A stretch of DNA of 16,964 bases from DUUS01 sp964416365 (GTDB taxonomy: Bacteria > Bacillota_I > Bacilli_A > RF39 > UBA660): contig CAYQDO010000019.1 of the NCBI GenBank assembly GCA_964416365.1, forward strand, positions 1 through 16,964, given 5' to 3'. Both the position numbers and the translations under genes were made by a program. Shown here piece by piece: positions 13,333 to 16,964 of the stretch. The notes under the pieces were generated by a model. It was not told the origin of the DNA. It made no database searches and saw only the letters and a program-made list of their open reading frames with translations. The first letter of the stretch is position 1. Every line of letters begins with the position of its first letter.

Positions 13333-13927
13333 CATTTACATGCACTAATCTTCTTTCGACTGTGTATTGAGCTTCAATAGGCACTTCGCCTGCTTCAAGT
13401 AAAGTTAAATCATTAGTATCATTGATTTGTTTATTGTTACTATAAAAAACATTTCTCAATTCTCGTAGGACTTGTAAATTATTGTTGTTATCTAAAAAAT
13501 AAATAAATCTGTTAAACATCTCTGTTTTTTCATTCTCATCTTTGTTTATTTTAATATTAATAGACTTGTCTTCAGTTATTACCGCATTTTTTAACCTATT
13601 TAATTCTACTGGAACATTAGCTGAATAGGTTAGTTCGCCAGCTAATGAACTCAAGGCCGCTTTAGCTTTAATTTTGTCTCTTTTGAATTTTTTGTGTTTT
13701 TTGTCTACATCATAAAATATTTGTCCACTATATGCCACTGCATTAAAAAACAACCAATTTGACCATGATATAGGAAAAATTTTTGTAAGCATAACAGTCA
13801 GTGTAATTAATGAGAAAACAATAATGGCCGATATCGTATCTGTAATAATTATTCCTAATGGCTTGAATTCCTTATTTAAAGTTTCAATAGCTGTTTTAAT
13901 ATCTTCATTATTTTCTAAATCTATCAT
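13319..13927 (-). CDS. Hypothetical two-pass membrane protein
   Basis: 202 aa, not recognised. A short N-terminal helix (about 1-22) leads to two membrane segments (roughly 25-47 and 53-72), followed by a Lys-rich stretch (DKKHKKFKRDKIKAKA) which by the positive-inside rule lies in the cytoplasm, and a 130-residue soluble C-terminal part with SLAGELTYSANVPVELNRL. The N- and C-termini are probably both cytoplasmic. AAGGAG lies 6 nt before the ATG. It is a single-gene unit on the minus strand between the arginine block and the hydrolase gene. Confidence 0.75.
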   Translation of the reverse strand: MIDLENNEDIKTAIETLNKEFKPLGIIITDTISAIIVFSLITLTVMLTKIFPISWSNWLFFNAVAYSGQIFYDVDKKHKKFKRDKIKAKAALSSLAGELTYSANVPVELNRLKNAVITEDKSINIKINKDENEKTEMFNRFIYFLDNNNNLQVLRELRNVFYSNNKQINDTNDLTLLEAGEVPIEAQYTVERRLVHVNEKKK

Positions 13928-14004
13928 AACTGTCTCCTTTTTTTAATAATACCTTACATTTTTTTTTATTTTGTCAAACAAAAAAAGATGGTTTTGAATA
14001 GAAT

Positions 14005-14034
14005 TTGACTTTTTTCCCCATAGTATGATAGAAT
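14005..14034 (+). promoter_or_regulatory. Promoter of glucosaminidase-like gene
   Basis: TTGACT (14005-14010), 18-bp spacer, TAGAAT (14029-14034) with an extended TGA. It overlaps an earlier in-frame ATG at 14025, which therefore cannot be the start. Confidence 0.65.
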
Positions 14035-14069
14035 ATAACTCGTTCGTCTGGGGAGGGGAACAAATAATA

Positions 14070-14975
14070 ATGAAAACAAAATTATCTTCACCGAAGATAT
14101 TAAACATTGTATTATGTATTGTTATATTAGTCGTATTTGTTTTAACTATTGGAAATAGAATAAACACTGAAATATTAACTGATAATATTTCAGAGGTGGT
14201 ACCCCTCGGTAGCCCGATAGGGTATAAATATCAGAAATTAAATATTAAATTTGAAAATAAATTAACCGAAGAAGAATTAACAGCTCAAATCTTAAATTTA
14301 GATTATTATCTTCAAGAATATGAAGAGACGATAAAATTTTATAGTAAGTTATTTGATTATAACTATGAAGATATAGTAAATGATTTAAGAAATAGCGAAA
14401 AAAATAATGAATCTTTTGAAGCAACTAATTTAGGCTATTTAAAAGATTCGGAAAATAACTTAAAAACTTATCCTAATGTAGAATATGGTTTAATTGAATA
14501 TTTCTATGAACTAAATGAAATTAAAACAATTTCACGTCAAGCAGAATATCGTCCATACACTGGAAAACCAGAGTATGTAGAAAATTTAATCCAGTATTTT
14601 GCCGATATATATGATAATGTTGATAAAAACACTTTATTAGGTATTGGTGCTGCCGAATCTGGACATTATAAAGTGAAATATATGCTTAAAAATAATAATG
14701 TTTATGGTGGTATGAGTAGTAAAGGTTTAATCAGACATAATAATATAGAATTAGGAGTTTTAAGTTTTGTCAGACTAATGTCTCGTAATTATTATGGAAA
14801 AGGACTAAGTACTTTACAAGAAATTGGCAGAGTATATTGTCCAGTATATATAAATGGGGTAAAACAAGCAAGACCTCACTGGATATACTTAGTTACCAAT
14901 ACGAAAGACAAATATGCTAGTTATACAAATACAATTACAATCGAAAATTTAATAGAATGGAAAGAGAGAGTCTAA
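14070..14975 (+). CDS. Membrane-anchored glucosaminidase-like hydrolase
   Basis: 301 aa from ATG 14070, supported by a GGGAGGGG ribosome site 11 nt upstream. A single hydrophobic segment (about residues 8-28) anchors it, with the rest outside the cell. Residues about 35-170 are charged, probably helical, and unassigned. The C-terminal part (about 165-295) resembles the glucosaminidase/lysozyme-like fold: TLLGIGAAESGHYK with the likely catalytic Glu196, NNNVYGGM in place of the usual NNLFGIK, and a later LGVLSFVRLM helix. Such enzymes cut the glycan of peptidoglycan in cell separation or remodelling. The exact bond cut and the role of the N-terminal region are unknown. Confidence 0.75.
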   Translation: MKTKLSSPKILNIVLCIVILVVFVLTIGNRINTEILTDNISEVVPLGSPIGYKYQKLNIKFENKLTEEELTAQILNLDYYLQEYEETIKFYSKLFDYNYEDIVNDLRNSEKNNESFEATNLGYLKDSENNLKTYPNVEYGLIEYFYELNEIKTISRQAEYRPYTGKPEYVENLIQYFADIYDNVDKNTLLGIGAAESGHYKVKYMLKNNNVYGGMSSKGLIRHNNIELGVLSFVRLMSRNYYGKGLSTLQEIGRVYCPVYINGVKQARPHWIYLVTNTKDKYASYTNTITIENLIEWKERV

Positions 14976-14988
14976 CTTTCTCTTTTTT
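14961..14988 (+). terminator. Rho-independent terminator
   Basis: AAAGAGAGAG (14961-14970) pairs with CTTTCTCTTT (14976-14985), one G-U pair, loop TCTAA, then T residues. It overlaps the end of the hydrolase gene. Confidence 0.8.
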
Positions 14989-15001
14989 GTTTACAAAAAA
15001 A

Positions 15002-15030
15002 TTGTAATAAAAAAATATATTTTATATAAT
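15002..15030 (+). promoter_or_regulatory. Promoter of dCMP deaminase-pgk-tpiA operon
   Basis: TTGTAA (15002-15007), 17 bp, TATAAT (15025-15030). Confidence 0.7.
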
Positions 15031-15050
15031 GGTGATATAAGGTGGTAATT

Positions 15051-15536
15051 ATGCGTAAGGATAAAATCAATTATTATTTAGATATAGCCAAAGCAGTTAG
15101 TGAAAGAGCAACCTGTCTAAGAAGAAAATATGGTTGTGTAATTGTTAAAGATGATGAAATTATTGCAACAGGATATAATGGAGCTCCTAGAGGAAGAAAA
15201 AACTGTGATGATCTTGGATATTGCATGCGAGATAAAATGAATATTCCCAGGGGAGAAAGATATGAGATGTGTCGCAGTGTTCATGCTGAGCAAAATGCTA
15301 TTATAAGTGCGCCTCGTAAAGACTTGATTGGAGCAACGATATATATAACCTCAATAAATGTTAAAACAGGAGATATCGAACCAAAAAGTACCTCTTGTAT
15401 GATGTGCAAAAGAATAGTTATCAATGCGGGAATCAAAGAAGTAATAGTTAAAGAACCAGGTGAGGGGTATACTATATATAAGGTAGAAGATTGGATTACC
15501 GATGATGATTCTTTAAAAGGAGAATTTGGTTACTAA
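15051..15536 (+). CDS. comEB: dCMP deaminase (ComEB-like)
   Basis: 161-aa zinc-dependent deaminase converting dCMP to dUMP for dTMP synthesis. The zinc site is HAEQ (His78, catalytic Glu80) with SCMMCKR (Cys116 and Cys119). RKYGCVIVKDDEIIATGYNG is the usual N-terminal family motif. In B. subtilis the homologue ComEB lies in a competence operon, but no comE genes are present here. ATG 15051 is chosen because AAGGTGG lies just upstream; an upstream GTG at 15042 is less likely. Its stop overlaps the start of pgk by one base. Confidence 0.95.
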   Translation: MRKDKINYYLDIAKAVSERATCLRRKYGCVIVKDDEIIATGYNGAPRGRKNCDDLGYCMRDKMNIPRGERYEMCRSVHAEQNAIISAPRKDLIGATIYITSINVKTGDIEPKSTSCMMCKRIVINAGIKEVIVKEPGEGYTIYKVEDWITDDDSLKGEFGY

Positions 15537-16690
15537 TGAAAACAATTATTGACGTAGATGTATATAACAAGAAAGTCATTTTAAGATGTGATTTTAATGT
15601 TAGTATTAAAGATGGTAAGATCTTAAGTGACGAAAGAATCATTGCTTCTTTAGATACTATCAAATATTTAATCAACAGTAATTGTAAATTAATTATTATG
15701 AGTCATTTAGGTAAAATAAAGACCGAAGAAGATAAACATAAAAATTCACTAAAAATTGTTTATGAAAGACTAAAAGAATTATTGCCTGATGTAAAAATAA
15801 ACTTTTGTCCAGAAACTAGAGGTAAAGTTTTAGAAGATTGTATTCTTACTTTACAAAGTGGGGATATTCTTTTAATGGAGAATACCCGTTTTGAAGATTT
15901 AAACAATAAGAATGAAAGCAACAATGATTTAGAACTAGCTAAATATTGGGCTAGTTTAGGAGAAGTTTTTATCGATGATGCTTTTGGCATGACTCACCGT
16001 AAGCATGCTTCTAATAATGGTATTAAGAAATTTTTACCATCAGGAGTCGGGTTTTTAATTGCTAAGGAACATGAAATGCTAGAACCTCTAATGAACCCTG
16101 AAAAACCATTTGTGGTTATCATGGGGGGAGCTAAGGTAGAGGATAAGAATTTACTTATCAGTAACATTATTAAAAGAGCCGATTATTTATTATTAGGTGG
16201 AGGAATAGCTAACACCTTTTTAGCAGCTAATTTTAATGTTGGCAAATCCTTAGTAAGTGAAGATTATATTGAAGAAGCTAAAAAACTTCTTTCTATATAT
16301 AAGGAAAGAATAATATTACCAGTAGACGTAATTGTTAAAAACAATGAAGATATTTACACCAAAAAAATTACTGAACTAAACGATGATGACATAATATATG
16401 ATATTGGTCCACATACTATAAAAGACTATGAACAATACATTAAACAAGCAAAAACAATTTTTTTAAATGGTACAGCCGGGCTGTATGAGGATAAGAATTT
16501 TGAACAAGGTACTAAAAGGATTTTAGAATTATGTTCTAAAAGTAATGCTAAAGTTATTCTTGGTGGCGGAGATGCCTTATCTAGTGCAGACTACTTTAAG
16601 ATTAAAGATTTCTATCATCTATCAACCGGTGGTGGAGCTACATTAGATTATATAAGTAATGGAAAACTAGCTTGTATGGAGGAAGATTAA
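15536..16690 (+). CDS. pgk: Phosphoglycerate kinase (divergent)
   Basis: 384 aa, slightly shorter than the usual 390-400. It transfers phosphate from 1,3-bisphosphoglycerate to ADP in glycolysis. Landmarks: LRCDFNVSI, SHLGK, ENTRFEDLNN, DDAFGMTHRKHAS, PFVVIMGGAKVEDK, LGGGIANTFL and STGGGATLDYI. Departures from common forms are SHLGKI (usual SHLGRP), NGTAGLYED (usual NGPMGVFE) and GMTHRKHAS (usual GTAHRAHAS). Most catalytic residues are kept, so activity is expected. It starts on the stop codon of the deaminase gene and overlaps tpiA by one base, giving coupled translation in one operon. Confidence 0.93.
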   Translation: MKTIIDVDVYNKKVILRCDFNVSIKDGKILSDERIIASLDTIKYLINSNCKLIIMSHLGKIKTEEDKHKNSLKIVYERLKELLPDVKINFCPETRGKVLEDCILTLQSGDILLMENTRFEDLNNKNESNNDLELAKYWASLGEVFIDDAFGMTHRKHASNNGIKKFLPSGVGFLIAKEHEMLEPLMNPEKPFVVIMGGAKVEDKNLLISNIIKRADYLLLGGGIANTFLAANFNVGKSLVSEDYIEEAKKLLSIYKERIILPVDVIVKNNEDIYTKKITELNDDDIIYDIGPHTIKDYEQYIKQAKTIFLNGTAGLYEDKNFEQGTKRILELCSKSNAKVILGGGDALSSADYFKIKDFYHLSTGGGATLDYISNGKLACMEED

Positions 16691-16964
16691 TGCTAATAAT
16701 TCTTAATCATAAAATGAATCTTAATATTGATGAAATAAAAGACTATGAAAAGATATTGAGAGATTATGATGTAGTTGTTATGCCTCAAACACCTTATATG
16801 AGTCTTTTTACGCATGGTAAATATACTTTAGGAAGTCAATGTATCAGTGAGTATAATGCCCCAGGTGGGGTAAGCCCAGAAAGTCTTTCTACCATGAATG
16901 TTAAATATGTTTTGGTGGGTCATTATGAAAGAAGAAATATTCAAAGAGATACTGATGAAGTAAT
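16690..16964 (+). CDS. tpiA: Triosephosphate isomerase, partial (3' end outside window)
   Basis: 91 codons are present; the gene runs off the right edge. LNHKMNLN holds the substrate Lys (K8) of the usual GNWKMN. LGSQCISEYNAPGGVSPESL corresponds to the GAQN...GAFTGEVS segment, and YVLVGHYERR holds the catalytic His78 (usual GHSERR, Ser here Tyr). The distance from Lys to His is 70 residues rather than about 83, so the N-terminal half is shortened. The Glu on the other side of the active site is not visible. It is the third gene of the operon after pgk, overlapping it by one base. Confidence 0.85.
   Translation, partial: MLIILNHKMNLNIDEIKDYEKILRDYDVVVMPQTPYMSLFTHGKYTLGSQCISEYNAPGGVSPESLSTMNVKYVLVGHYERRNIQRDTDEV

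Noticed and set aside
14025..14069. Upstream in-frame ATG for the glucosaminidase-like protein
   Set aside because: It lies between the promoter -35 and -10 elements, and the ribosome site fits ATG 14070.

Overview
The window is AT-rich chromosomal DNA from a bacterium of the Bacillota/Tenericutes type. The features pointing that way are strong AGGAGG-type ribosome binding sites, sigma-A-like promoters (TTGACA/TATAAT), short U-tailed hairpin terminators, a class B-like sortase, a DUF6512-like membrane protein and an arginine deiminase operon with a YfcC-type carrier. TGG encodes Trp and TGA serves as a stop (for example at 7200-7202 and 8694-8696), so the genetic code is standard and not the Mycoplasma code. 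An uncultured gut lineage of Bacilli (RF39/Erysipelotrichales-like) is my best guess, but this is inference only. I saw no transposase, integrase, phage structural gene or CRISPR array.

Layout. 1-105: tail of a plus-strand unit, holding a 16-nt match to the 3' end of a Gly tRNA and ending in a terminator. 213-2526 (minus): a two-gene operon, a Ppx/GppA-like ASKHA protein followed by a divergent adenylosuccinate synthetase homologue, both with changed active-site residues. 2608-5272: a sortase, a DUF6512-like membrane protein (minus), a 115-aa orphan and a membrane-anchored orphan. 5284-5550: a probable small RNA with its own promoter and terminator, then a tRNA-Asn. 5649-7202: a coiled-coil/acidic/LysM-like protein and a 78-aa partner.

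7297-13295 is the metabolic core. A polar amino acid ABC importer (lipoprotein, permease, ATPase) runs directly into arcA and arcB, and after a structured 180-nt leader comes a YfcC/ArcD-type carrier. Together they would import arginine, deiminate it to citrulline, split citrulline to ornithine and carbamoyl phosphate, and exchange or export products. The ATP-forming carbamate kinase (arcC) is not in the window.

13319-16964: a minus-strand orphan membrane protein, a membrane-anchored glucosaminidase-like hydrolase, and a tightly overlapping run of dCMP deaminase, phosphoglycerate kinase and triosephosphate isomerase (cut by the window end). The last two are visibly divergent.

The most unusual item is the PurA-like/Ppx-like operon. 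The PurA homologue has Ser where PurA carries its catalytic Asp, a change associated with phage PurZ enzymes, and its partner has lost a conserved metal/phosphate-site Asp. The second is the compact RNA locus at 5284-5388, whose 5' hairpin competes with an alternative upstream pairing.
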